From Fibrobacter sp. (GTDB taxonomy: Bacteria > Fibrobacterota > Fibrobacteria > Fibrobacterales > Fibrobacteraceae): DNA of 64,000 nt. Positions within the stretch are counted from its first letter, which is position 1. Each line of letters starts with the position of its first letter. The stretch covers positions 24,618 to 88,617 of the forward strand of contig JAGCGO010000068.1 in assembly GCA_017649565.1 (NCBI GenBank). The letters run 5' to 3'. The notes beneath the pieces were generated by a model, which saw only the letters and a program-made list of their open reading frames with translations, was not told the DNA's origin and made no database searches. Positions 36,828-45,714 of this stretch are shown one piece after another. The translations under genes were made by a program, and so were the position numbers.

Positions 36828-37300
36828 TAGCCTTGTCCCTCCTTCTTGTTCAGAATCATTTCGAGCGAGGACGGGTCCGTCGTCGCGACCTCGAAGGCCG
36901 GGCTCATGACGATGGCGCCGAAGGGACACGCCTCGACGCAGAGGCCGCACTGGGTGCAGCTTGCAAAGTGGTAGACGTAGCGGCCCAGCACCTTCTTGCC
37001 GGCGATATTCTTTGTCGAAAGCACGTTGATGCTCGCGTTGGGGCAGGCCCTTTCGCACATGCCGCAGGCCGTGCAGCGGTTATTGCCCTGCTCGTCCTCG
37101 ACCATCTCGAGGCGGCCGCGGTAGCGTTCGTGCATTTTGAGCGTCTTCTTGTTTTCTGGGTACTGCTCGGTAACGATCTTCCACGGGCTCAAGAAATACT
37201 TGAGCGAAACGGAAAGACCGCATATCAGGCTCCAGGGACCCGTGATGCAGCGCTTCAGATAACGCTTGAAATATTGAATTAACGTAATGTTCTCTTGCAT
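36827..37300 (-). CDS. nuoI: Complex I 2x[4Fe-4S] subunit NuoI
   Basis: 157 aa ferredoxin-like subunit of the connecting arm. Two cluster motifs: CTACGMCERACP and CTQCGLCVEACP. In an enzyme lacking NuoEFG this subunit, with NuoB, is the likely electron entry. A TCTCGTC-type repeat separates it from nuoH. Confidence 0.95.
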   Translation of the reverse strand: MQENITLIQYFKRYLKRCITGPWSLICGLSVSLKYFLSPWKIVTEQYPENKKTLKMHERYRGRLEMVEDEQGNNRCTACGMCERACPNASINVLSTKNIAGKKVLGRYVYHFASCTQCGLCVEACPFGAIVMSPAFEVATTDPSSLEMILNKKEGQG

Positions 37301-37319
37301 ATATTCAAGTCTCTAAAAA

Positions 37320-37340
37320 ATTCTTTCGTCTCTCGTCTAG
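37320..37340 (-). repeat. TCTCGTC-type repeat between nuoH and nuoI
   Basis: TTCTTTCGTCTCTCGTCTAG on the plus strand, ending 2 bases from the nuoH stop codon. Short form without the hairpin of the 47-nt copies. Confidence 0.6.
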
Positions 37341-37342
37341 AA

Positions 37343-38464
37343 CTAACCCCATATCACTATATACGCAGCACCTGCGCCCAGGAGCAGCAGGTTGACCGGC
37401 AGCAGGAACTTCCATTCGAAATCCATGAGCTGGTCGACGCGCGGGCGCACGAACGTCCAGCGGACCATCATGTAGCACCAGATCATGAAGAACACCTTGG
37501 CGAAGAACCATACGACTCCGGGAACCATGGTGAGGTAGTTGTCGACAAAGGCGACCCCGATACAGGGGGCGTGGAAACCGCCGAGGAAGCACGTCGTCGC
37601 AAGTGCGGAGTTCGTTACGAGCGCGATGTATTCGGCGAGGTAGAACATGGCAAACGGCGTACCGTTGTATTCCGTATGGTAGCCGCCGGTGAGTTCCTGC
37701 TCGGCTTCGGCGATGTCGAAGGGGGCGCGGTTCATTTCGGCGGTAGAGGAAATGAAGAACAGGATAAAGCCGATAAAGCCGAGGACCGGGATCTTGAAGA
37801 TGAACCAGTCGGCGATGGTCCCTGCCTGGTTCTGCGTGATGGTCATCAGGTTCGTGGAACCCGAGATCATGACGACGAACAGGAGGATCATGGCGAAGGA
37901 AATCTCGTAGCTGATCATCTGGGCGCCGCTACGGAGCGCACCCAGGAGCGAGTACTTGTTGTTGCTGCTCCAGCCGCCGAGCAAGATACCCAGCACGCCG
38001 AAACCGTTCACGGCGATAATCAGCGGGATGCCCATGGAAACGTCGGACACCACGAGGTTCTTGTCGAAGGGGATGAGGGCCGCCACCATGAAGGGCGCAA
38101 TCAGCACGATCAGCGGGGCGAGATAGAACATGAGCTTGTCCGCACCGCTCGGGGCGTAGACTTCCTTGAAGAGCATCTTGATCACGTCGGCGATGGTCTG
38201 CAGGGTGCCGTGCCAGCCGAGTCGCATGGGGCCAAGTCTGCATTGTACGTGCGCGCAGACCTTGCGTTCCATGTAGATGAGGATGGGGGCCGAACCGATG
38301 TTGACGGCGCATACCGCCACGATGCAGATGACCGCATTGACGAGGAAGGCCACGATGGTGTCCAGCGTCTGGGACTGGAGCTGTTCCGGCAGGTAGGCCG
38401 AAAGTTTCGGGACCCACTCGCGGACGAAATCGCCTATAGGATGTGTAACGGAGGGAACGTACAT
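37343..38464 (-). CDS. nuoH: Complex I membrane subunit NuoH
   Basis: 373 aa, ND1 homologue that forms the quinone chamber. Conserved IYMERKVCAHVQCRLGPMRL, AEMNRAPFDIAEAEQELTGG and WCYMMVRWTFVRPRVDQLM. Placed 3 bp behind nuoD, exactly where nuoE, F and G stand in 14-gene operons. Confidence 0.95.
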   Translation of the reverse strand: MYVPSVTHPIGDFVREWVPKLSAYLPEQLQSQTLDTIVAFLVNAVICIVAVCAVNIGSAPILIYMERKVCAHVQCRLGPMRLGWHGTLQTIADVIKMLFKEVYAPSGADKLMFYLAPLIVLIAPFMVAALIPFDKNLVVSDVSMGIPLIIAVNGFGVLGILLGGWSSNNKYSLLGALRSGAQMISYEISFAMILLFVVMISGSTNLMTITQNQAGTIADWFIFKIPVLGFIGFILFFISSTAEMNRAPFDIAEAEQELTGGYHTEYNGTPFAMFYLAEYIALVTNSALATTCFLGGFHAPCIGVAFVDNYLTMVPGVVWFFAKVFFMIWCYMMVRWTFVRPRVDQLMDFEWKFLLPVNLLLLGAGAAYIVIWG

Positions 38465-38467
38465 AAG

Positions 38468-39607
38468 TTACCTGTCAATTTCGGGAATCACGGGGTCGAG
38501 GGTTGCCATGATGGTCACGAGGTCGGAGATCTTGTGGCCCTGCGCCATCTTGTTGAGCGCGGCGATGTGCGGGAAGCTGGGGCCGCGCGTGTGGATTCGG
38601 TAAGGCTTCTCGCCGGTGGTCGCCGCCACCACGTAGGTGGCGTACAGGCCTTTCGCAGTCTCGATCTCGCTGTAGTAGCGGCCCACGGGGAGGCGTACCG
38701 GCTTTTCCTTGGCTCTCCACGGACCTTCCTTCGGGAACTTGTCGACACACTGGCGCAAGATCTTCATCGACTCGTGAATCTCGGCGATGCGGATCTTGTA
38801 GCGGTCGTAGCAGTCGCCGTTCTGGAACACGGGAATGTCGAAGTCGAACTGGTCGTAGATGCTGTAGGGGTTCGCGCGGCGCACGTCGAAGTTCACGCCG
38901 CTGGCGCGCAGCACCGGGCCCGAGCATCCGTAGGCGATGGCGTCTTCCTTGGAGAGCACGCCGATGCCCACGCTTCTTTCCAGCACGATGATGTTCTTGG
39001 AGAGGAATCGCTCGTAGTCGCGCATGGCGCCTTCGAGGTGGTCGAGGAATGCCTTGACGCGCGGGATGAATGTCTCGGGGGCGTCGTAGCGGCTGCCGCC
39101 CGGCCTGAAGAAGTTCGTGGTGAGGCGCGAGCCCGTGACTTCTTCCAGGATGTCATGGATCATCTCGCGTTCCTTGAAGCCGAACAGCAGGCATGTCTGT
39201 CCGCCGAGGTCGCCGCCGAAGCAGCCGAAGAAAACCAGGTGGCTCGCGATGCGGCCCAGTTCCTGGAGCATCACGCGGATGTATTCGCCCCTTTCGGGGA
39301 CTCCCACGTTCATGCCCTTTTCGAGGGCGATGACGACGCCCAGGTTGTTCTGGATAGCCGTCAGGTAGTCCTGACGGTCGGACATCGCGATGTACTGCAG
39401 GTAGCTCATGGACTCTGCCTGCTTTTCCATGCCGCGGTGGATGTAGCCGAAGTGCGGTACGAGCTCGACGATGGTCTCACCGTCCATGCGCAGTGCAAGG
39501 CGGAGGGCACCATGCGTACTCGGGTGCTGCGGGCCCATGTTGATGAAAAATTCTTCCGTGTTCGTTTCGCGCTCGATGCGGAATCCTGGAGGCAACTTTA
39601 CACTCAT
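38468..39607 (-). CDS. nuoD: Complex I 49-kDa-type subunit NuoD
   Basis: 379 aa quinone-site subunit related to the NiFe-hydrogenase large subunit. NMGPQHPSTHGALRL near the N-terminus, FGYIHRGMEKQAES and VGVLSKEDAIAYGCSGPVLR-type sequence are typical. Separate from NuoC here. Overlaps nuoBC by 4 bp. Confidence 0.96.
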   Translation of the reverse strand: MSVKLPPGFRIERETNTEEFFINMGPQHPSTHGALRLALRMDGETIVELVPHFGYIHRGMEKQAESMSYLQYIAMSDRQDYLTAIQNNLGVVIALEKGMNVGVPERGEYIRVMLQELGRIASHLVFFGCFGGDLGGQTCLLFGFKEREMIHDILEEVTGSRLTTNFFRPGGSRYDAPETFIPRVKAFLDHLEGAMRDYERFLSKNIIVLERSVGIGVLSKEDAIAYGCSGPVLRASGVNFDVRRANPYSIYDQFDFDIPVFQNGDCYDRYKIRIAEIHESMKILRQCVDKFPKEGPWRAKEKPVRLPVGRYYSEIETAKGLYATYVVAATTGEKPYRIHTRGPSFPHIAALNKMAQGHKISDLVTIMATLDPVIPEIDR

Positions 39608-40863
39608 ACGGGCCTCCTGATCATTTGCGGGTGCGTGAAGTCCTTGCGCAGCGGGTAGCCGACGAAGTCCTTGTCAAGGAATATGCGGCGCTGGTCGGGG
39701 TGACCTTCGAAGTTGATGCCGAACATGTCGTAAATCTCGCGTTCCTTGATTTCTGCGCCGGGATACAGGTGGCTGATGGAATGGACGCTGGCCAGGAGCG
39801 ATGTCGGCCTGCGCGATTCCTCGATGTTGAAGTCCTTCTTGAGCTGCACGCAGAGGAACAGCTTGTGACCGTGCTCCATGCTCCTGAGCATCGTGACCAT
39901 GTCGAAGTGGTCGTCGTAGTCGATGGCCGTCATGTCGATCAGGTAGTCCATGCCGAACTCGGGATCGTTCTTGAGGAACTCGACCATGGGCAGGTAGTCC
40001 TCGAACTCGACGATGACTTCGAGCGGGTGGTCGGCGGGAATCTGCGCCACGACTTCCTCGATGGGGGAGTCGCTGTGCGTATGGACGGTCACCTTCGGGA
40101 ACTTCTCGCGAAGCTTGGCGAAGAGTTCGGACTGCGTGAGCCCGAGCTTGTGGGCCGGCTTGCGTTCCACTTCGGGGAAATCTTCTTTCTTGATGCGGAT
40201 GGGCTTGAAGGCGCTCTTGTAGTCGGGATTTTCTTCCTTGAACTTGGCGCGGGCCTCGGCCATTTCCTCGTCCTTCATTTCTTCGAGGGCGGCCCAGGTC
40301 TTGGCGGCTTCGCGGTAGCGGTCCATGGTGGACACGTCCTTCGGCCTTCCCGCATGCCACGGATGGCGGCAGGTTTCCTTCAAGATCTTTTCGCGCAGGG
40401 TGAGGAGCCCGTGGAACAGCGCCTCGGGGCGCGGGGGGCATCCGGGAACGAACACGTCGACCGGGATGAGGTTCTGCGCGCCGCGGACGACGGCGTAGTT
40501 GTCATAGATGAACGGGCCGCCGCTGATGGTGCATGCGCCCATGGCGATGGCGTACTTGGGTCCGGGAATCTGTTCCCAGAGCATCTGGATGGCGGGGGCC
40601 ATGCGCCGCGTGATGGTGCCGGCCAGGATGAACAGGTCTGCCTGGCGGGGCGAGGCGCGGAACACTTCGGAACCGAAGCGGGCGATGTCGTAGCGCGCCA
40701 TGGAACTGCTCATCATCTCGATGGCGCAGCAGCTGGTACCGTAGGTGAGGGGCCAGATGGAGTTGGCGCGGGCCCAGTTCACCACGTAGTCAACAAGGTT
40801 GACGACATACTTGCCACCGGGAATCGGGTCCAGGATTTTCGGGGCGTAATTGATTATTCCCAT
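39604..40863 (-). CDS. nuoBC: Fused complex I subunits NuoB-NuoC
   Basis: 419 aa from ATG 40863 (overlapping the nuoA stop by 10 bp). Residues 1 to about 165 are NuoB with the N2-cluster cysteines in GTSCCAIEMM, MGACTISGG and VPGCPPRPE. A charged linker (about 165-225, MDRYREAAKTWAALEEMKDEE) joins a NuoC domain ending with YPGAEIKEREIYDMFGINFEGHPDQRRIF. The frame is continuous with no sign of sequencing error visible. NuoC-NuoD fusions are well known; a B-C fusion with separate D is less usual. Confidence 0.92.
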   Translation of the reverse strand: MGIINYAPKILDPIPGGKYVVNLVDYVVNWARANSIWPLTYGTSCCAIEMMSSSMARYDIARFGSEVFRASPRQADLFILAGTITRRMAPAIQMLWEQIPGPKYAIAMGACTISGGPFIYDNYAVVRGAQNLIPVDVFVPGCPPRPEALFHGLLTLREKILKETCRHPWHAGRPKDVSTMDRYREAAKTWAALEEMKDEEMAEARAKFKEENPDYKSAFKPIRIKKEDFPEVERKPAHKLGLTQSELFAKLREKFPKVTVHTHSDSPIEEVVAQIPADHPLEVIVEFEDYLPMVEFLKNDPEFGMDYLIDMTAIDYDDHFDMVTMLRSMEHGHKLFLCVQLKKDFNIEESRRPTSLLASVHSISHLYPGAEIKEREIYDMFGINFEGHPDQRRIFLDKDFVGYPLRKDFTHPQMIRRPV

Positions 40864-41234
40864 TTGAGAATTCCTTTTTTCCAAGCGTAGGCGAGGCCTG
40901 AGACCAGGATTGCGATGAAAATAGCGAGATCGACGATGACGATTACGGGCGAAAGCGGGGTGTTGCCCGACATGATTTCCCTGAAGTTCGCCATGACGGG
41001 GAAAAGGAACAGCGCTTCGATGTCGAACACGAGGAAGAGCAATGCAAACAGGTAGTAGCCCACCTTGAACTGGATTCTTGCGTTGCCGATGGTCTGCATG
41101 CCGCATTCGTAGGGGGCCATCTTGTTTTTCGTGTTCCTAGTGCGGTAGCCGAGCAGCAAGCCGACAACAGTCGCCGCCGCCGCGATGAACGCGCCTAGGA
41201 ACAAAAATATGGATAGGATGATATATTCAGACAT
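40854..41234 (-). CDS. nuoA: Complex I membrane subunit NuoA
   Basis: 126 aa, three membrane segments, ND3 homologue with KMAPYECGM and FKVGYYLFALLFLVFDIEALFLFP. First gene of the operon. A TCTCGTC-type repeat directly upstream ends in GACGAAAGAA and may supply its ribosome site. Confidence 0.94.
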   Translation of the reverse strand: MSEYIILSIFLFLGAFIAAAATVVGLLLGYRTRNTKNKMAPYECGMQTIGNARIQFKVGYYLFALLFLVFDIEALFLFPVMANFREIMSGNTPLSPVIVIVDLAIFIAILVSGLAYAWKKGILKWE

Positions 41235-41266
41235 TTCTTTCGTCTCTCGTCTTAAGTCTCTCGTCT
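41235..41266 (-). repeat. TCTCGTC-type repeat between 41265-41846 gene and nuoA
   Basis: TTTCGTCTCTCGTC then TTAAGTCTCTCGTCTA on the plus strand. The unit overlaps the TAG stop of the minus-strand gene and ends at the nuoA start region. Confidence 0.6.
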
Positions 41267-41846
41267 AATAGAAGTTCTGTAATTCCTGTACTGTGCCGAA
41301 CAGCGTGTTGCCTATCTGGAAGCGTTCCATGACGTGCTTCATCAGTTCCTTGAATTCGTCGAGGGTGGCCGCGTTCATCGCGTTCAGTTTCTGCTGGATG
41401 CTGGTGACGAATCCGGAGCCCACGGGCTTTGCCTTCATGTCCTGCATGGACGTGCTCCACTGCTGCAGCATGCGGTCTGTCTCGATTCGCGAGATGATGT
41501 AGCGGGTCGTGGAGAGCAGTTCCTGCAAGAAGTGCACGAGGAAGATTTCCTCTTGCAAAATACCCCAGCGTTTGTCCTTGGAGTAGAGCGTCGCGTTGTC
41601 CGCCTTGCCGTAGAATACCGCTGCCTGGGCGTATTCGAGACACGTCATGAGCAGTCGTTCGTAATGCTTGATTTCCTTGGTCAGGTGCTGGAACCATCCC
41701 GAGTATGTGCCGGGTGCCGACGGGTCTCCGCCGGGGGTAAGGGCACGGAACGCGTAGTAGACCTCCTCGTAATAGCGGTTACGCATACGGCAGTTGAATG
41801 CGCGGTTCTTGAGTGTGTAATCGCTATGGTGGAGTGTCGTAATCAT
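41265..41846 (-). CDS. Hypothetical protein, 193 aa
   Basis: Not recognised. Soluble, mostly helical, with many aromatics in the first third (MRNRYYEEVYYAFRAL) and ILQEEIFLVHFLQELLSTTRYIISRIETD in the middle. No signal peptide or metal motif. Its ATG overlaps the rel stop by 4 bp (ATGA), so it is translated with rel and read before the nuo operon; a link to either is unproven. Confidence 0.6.
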   Translation of the reverse strand: MITTLHHSDYTLKNRAFNCRMRNRYYEEVYYAFRALTPGGDPSAPGTYSGWFQHLTKEIKHYERLLMTCLEYAQAAVFYGKADNATLYSKDKRWGILQEEIFLVHFLQELLSTTRYIISRIETDRMLQQWSTSMQDMKAKPVGSGFVTSIQQKLNAMNAATLDEFKELMKHVMERFQIGNTLFGTVQELQNFY

Positions 41847-43975
41847 GCGTTCTCAACCTCCCTTACGCCTGAGATCAAGTGGATCTTACTGATGATAGTA
41901 TCGACTTGTTCTTTGCGGAAAGCCTTGAATACTAGGCGTATCCTTCCGGAGTACTTGGCGCTGACGACCGTCATCCGATCCAGGAAAACGTTGGCATTCT
42001 TGAGCTCCTGCAATATATCTAAGGTAATATTCTTTCGGTTGTCTGTCTCGATGGTCAGGTGCGCAGTGAACGGTTTTGTAGTGTCTTCGCTCCATTTCAC
42101 GGCGATTTGCTGTCCGGCAGGCAGTTCCTTGAGCGACTGGCAGTGAATCTTGTGGACCTCGATGCCAATCTGCGGGCGGAGCACGCCGACGATGTCGTCG
42201 CCGGGGACCGGTGCACAGCAGTCCGCGAAGTGGATGAGCAGACTGGTTTCCTGCCCGATTTGCAGGGGCATGTCGTCGCCGCGGTCCCTAGTGAATGTCG
42301 GGAAGAAGCGCAGCGCGCTGACTTCCTTGGGGGCGATGTCGCCGTGGCTCAGGAAACGTTGTATGTCGGCGAGGGGCAGTTCGCCCTGGCCGATGCGCTC
42401 GAAGAGGTCTTCCTTGGACTGGACGCCGAAATAGCGCTTGATCTCTTCTTCCGGCGGGATATGCTGCTTGCTGATTTTTTTCAGGCGGAGTTCGCGTGTC
42501 CAGATTTCCTTGCCCAGGCTGCGGGCCTGCTGGATAATGCTGGTGCGCATCCAGCGACGCAGTTCTTGCTTGGCCTTGACCGTCTTTACGAGGTCGAGCC
42601 ATTCCGGGCTGGGTTCCTGGTTTTGGCTCTTGAGCACCTGGATGGTGGCCCCGTTCGGGATAACCTTGTCCAGACTCACCACTTCGTCGTTGATGCGGGC
42701 GCCGATACAGTGCAGGCCGAGTTCGCTGTGGATGGCGAACGCGAAGTCGAGCACGCATGCGCCGTTCGGCAGTTCGATGGAGGTCCCCTTGGGCGTGAAC
42801 ACCGTGATGCCTTCCGGCTTCAGGTCCACCTTCAAGAAGTCCAGGTATTCCTTGCTGTCCGAGATTTCCGACTGCAACTTGACCATGTGGTCGAGCCAGG
42901 CGAGTTCCTCGCCCTCGTGCTGGGTTTCCAGCTTGTACGCCCAGTGCGCCGCGAATCCCTTCTCGGCGGTGAGGTCCATGTCCTTCGTGCGGATCTGCAC
43001 CTCGACCATCTTGTTTTCCGGGCCGATGACCGTGGTGTGGATGCTCTGGTACAGGTTCGGCTTCGGTGTCGCGATGTAGTCCTTGAATCGGCTCTGCATG
43101 GGAGTCCAGAGGTTGTGGACGTAGCCCAGGGCCAGGTAGCATTCCGGGATGGTATCCACGATGATGCGGATGGCGAAGATGTCGAAGATATCCTCGAATT
43201 GGCAGTCGCGGTTCACCATCTTGTTGTGGATGCTGTAAATGTTCTTGGTGCGCCCCTGGATGGTGCAGTCGAAGTCTTCCAGGGCCATCTTGATCTGGAG
43301 CGGGCCGATGACGGACTGGATGTACTTCTCGCGGCTTTCCTTGTTCTCGATGAGCGCTTCGACGATTTTCTGGTATTCGTCGGGATTGACGTACTTGAAC
43401 GAGAGGTCTTCCAGCTCGTTCTTGAGGTTGTACAGACCGAACCTGTGGGTGAGCGGCACGTAGATGTCCAGCGTCTCCTGCGCGATGGACTTGCGCTTCT
43501 CGGGCTTCATGTACCGCATGGTCCTCATGTTGTGGATGCGGTCGGCGATCTTGATCATGATGACCCGGGGGTCCTTGGCCATTGCCGTGATGAGCTTGCG
43601 GTAGGTCTCCGCCTTCTGGGCGGTCTTGCTGGATTGCTGGGCTTCGGTAATCTTGGTGACGGCGTCGACCATGAACGCGGTCTCTTCGCCAAACTTCTCT
43701 GCGATTTCCTTCAATGTGTGCGGGGTGTCTTCCACCACGTCGTGGAGGAGCCCGGCCAAGACGGTGGGCTGGTCCTGCTTCAGGTCGGCGAGGATCTTTG
43801 CGACTTCGTACGGGTGCTCCGTGTAGGGCATCCCGCTCTTGCGATACTGGCCCTCGTGGGCGTCGGCAATGAAGGCTACTGCAGTCTCGAGAATCCCACG
43901 GTCCAGCTTGGGATTCTTGCGTATGAGCATATCTACAATATGCACCTGGTTCGTTGTCAGACTGAGTTGATTCAT
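41843..43975 (-). CDS. rel: Bifunctional (p)ppGpp synthetase/hydrolase
   Basis: 710 aa from ATG 43975. The HD hydrolase domain has HEGQYRKSGMPYTEHP and LLHDVVEDT intact. The synthetase domain carries RFKDYIATPKPN, the RxKD form typical of bifunctional Rel/SpoT rather than the ExDD of RelA, and VEVQIRT. TGS (ITVFTPKG) and C-terminal ACT-like domains follow. Full length. It sets the stringent-response alarmone level. A longer frame to 44224 is upstream noise. Confidence 0.94.
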   Translation of the reverse strand: MNQLSLTTNQVHIVDMLIRKNPKLDRGILETAVAFIADAHEGQYRKSGMPYTEHPYEVAKILADLKQDQPTVLAGLLHDVVEDTPHTLKEIAEKFGEETAFMVDAVTKITEAQQSSKTAQKAETYRKLITAMAKDPRVIMIKIADRIHNMRTMRYMKPEKRKSIAQETLDIYVPLTHRFGLYNLKNELEDLSFKYVNPDEYQKIVEALIENKESREKYIQSVIGPLQIKMALEDFDCTIQGRTKNIYSIHNKMVNRDCQFEDIFDIFAIRIIVDTIPECYLALGYVHNLWTPMQSRFKDYIATPKPNLYQSIHTTVIGPENKMVEVQIRTKDMDLTAEKGFAAHWAYKLETQHEGEELAWLDHMVKLQSEISDSKEYLDFLKVDLKPEGITVFTPKGTSIELPNGACVLDFAFAIHSELGLHCIGARINDEVVSLDKVIPNGATIQVLKSQNQEPSPEWLDLVKTVKAKQELRRWMRTSIIQQARSLGKEIWTRELRLKKISKQHIPPEEEIKRYFGVQSKEDLFERIGQGELPLADIQRFLSHGDIAPKEVSALRFFPTFTRDRGDDMPLQIGQETSLLIHFADCCAPVPGDDIVGVLRPQIGIEVHKIHCQSLKELPAGQQIAVKWSEDTTKPFTAHLTIETDNRKNITLDILQELKNANVFLDRMTVVSAKYSGRIRLVFKAFRKEQVDTIISKIHLISGVREVENA

Positions 43976-44118
43976 TACCCCCAATTTATTTAAATATTTG
44001 GCAACCAATTTGCCCTTTTCTCCAAAAAAACGAAAAAATAAGATATTCTGTGTAGTTGGGGCCTCGGGGATTATACACAATTTGAAAGACCCGGTTTTTG
44101 ATAAGGTATATTTAAACC

Positions 44119-45699
44119 GTGAAACGAATTCTGGACACATTTCTCGCCGTGGCGATGCTCCTGTCGCTTGTTGTCGCCTGTAGCGAGAACACGAGTTCCG
44201 TGGATGTCCAAGACGGGCCCGCAACGGGGCGGACCAGGGCCCTCTCGATCGATGTCGTAAGACCCGCCGGGATTCCTGTCAATGTCTACCTTCTGGGGAC
44301 CGCGGGCAATCGCACGGTCGTGCTGGATTCCGTATTCCTTCCCTATGTAAATTCGAAAAGCGTCTATTCGCCAGATGACGATAACCGGGATACGATTGTC
44401 ACGTTCTACAATGTCCCTGCGAACGGGTTCAGCATTATTGCCACGGCGCAGGACAAGCATATGGAACGTCCGTATGCATTCATCTTGACGGATAAATTTA
44501 TTGAGGCTCAATCTTGGATGCTCGATTCCGCATATGTCGTCAAGGACAGCTTTGCCGTCAAATTCTATGATATGACCGCCGGGCTCCAGTTGAGTGCGGG
44601 TACGTTTGAGCTTGCTCTCGGTGATTCCATCTGCATTACGGGCACGCTTTCCTGCGGTGTCTACGACAAGGCCGCCCGAAAATCGGGTCTCATACAGATC
44701 GAGAATATCCCGGCATCGACTCTGCATCCTGTCGCCGCCGATTATCAACAGGTCGAGATTATCCATGGAATTAGAGTCTACAAGGATTCCGTCTTTTGGA
44801 GAGTTTACTCGGGTAGGTCACAGATTGCAAACAGGAATGCGGTCGTGGATGTCCTTGACGAAAAGAATGTCGAACTCCCTACGATGAATATTTTGGATAA
44901 ACTAAAAGATAGGACTCTGGATTCCATGTTAATCCGCTACAGGCGAGTCCGCACTTCGGATGATGATATCATTTGTGCGTACGGAAGCCTCAGCAACCAC
45001 ATTTTCATGGATTCGCAACATAATATAATTCCCAGGAGTAGTCACGACCAAGGAAGGTCCGATTCGATTACTTACTGGGTGACCATTCCTTCAATAGAGT
45101 CGACCTTCAAGTTCCTCTATACCTATGGCAGTGTCGACCTTTCTTCTGAATTGCAAAGTAGCAGGGCTAGGGCTTCCGCGGCCAGGGTGGTTTCCGACAA
45201 TCTCACGCGCTTGAAAGACTTTTCGGAAGATTCAAGCCTTGCCATCAGCTTCTGGATTGAGGCCGACGGCAAGCAGGGGGGCGAGGGGGAACGACACTCC
45301 GTCCTTGTTGCGGGGGACGATACCCTGGGCTTCGAGATCGCCCAGTGCGAAAGGGAATCTCGGTTTGTCTGCGTCACGGTTGTCGACAGGCGAGATTCTG
45401 CGTCGGGAGGCAGGGATCTGCTCGGCAAGGTGGAAGTCCTCGACGGCAAGGCTCACCACGTCTCGTTTGTTATCCACAAGAATCTGTTCGTCATCGCGTT
45501 GGACGGCGTCACCGTACACGAATCCGAAGTCGAACTCCCGCAAGGGCTCTACGGCATATCGGATGTGAATGTCGGCGATTATCCGCTGACGGACTATGTC
45601 CAGTATTCCTTTGGCGACTTTATCCGCAAAGCCGGCGAAAAGGACTGGACACGCCTCAAGGCGTGGCTTGAGGCGTTCTACCTGCTCCAGGTGGAATGA
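44119..45699 (+). CDS. Lipoprotein, possible LamG/concanavalin-like domain
   Basis: 526 aa from GTG 44119, needed to keep the signal peptide (LAVAMLLSLVVAC). No Ser-run linker. The last third (ISFWIEADGKQGGEGERHSVLVAGDD ... HHVSFVIHKNLFVIALDGVTV) resembles a LamG/laminin-G-like jelly roll, a fold often used for glycan binding; this is tentative. TATATTT lies only 6 bp upstream of the GTG, so the message may be leaderless. Convergent with the lipoprotein array. Confidence 0.6.
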   Translation: MKRILDTFLAVAMLLSLVVACSENTSSVDVQDGPATGRTRALSIDVVRPAGIPVNVYLLGTAGNRTVVLDSVFLPYVNSKSVYSPDDDNRDTIVTFYNVPANGFSIIATAQDKHMERPYAFILTDKFIEAQSWMLDSAYVVKDSFAVKFYDMTAGLQLSAGTFELALGDSICITGTLSCGVYDKAARKSGLIQIENIPASTLHPVAADYQQVEIIHGIRVYKDSVFWRVYSGRSQIANRNAVVDVLDEKNVELPTMNILDKLKDRTLDSMLIRYRRVRTSDDDIICAYGSLSNHIFMDSQHNIIPRSSHDQGRSDSITYWVTIPSIESTFKFLYTYGSVDLSSELQSSRARASAARVVSDNLTRLKDFSEDSSLAISFWIEADGKQGGEGERHSVLVAGDDTLGFEIAQCERESRFVCVTVVDRRDSASGGRDLLGKVEVLDGKAHHVSFVIHKNLFVIALDGVTVHESEVELPQGLYGISDVNVGDYPLTDYVQYSFGDFIRKAGEKDWTRLKAWLEAFYLLQVE

Positions 45700-45714
45700 T
45701 TTTTAGCCCGGTTG

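Noticed and set aside
34422..39658. Long plus-strand frames opposite nuoL and nuoD-nuoH
   Set aside because: Shadows of the nuo genes; composition Arg/Glu/His/Val, no domain, no ribosome site.
42059..43993. 644-codon plus-strand frame opposite rel
   Set aside because: Complement of a well-supported rel gene; no recognisable protein features.
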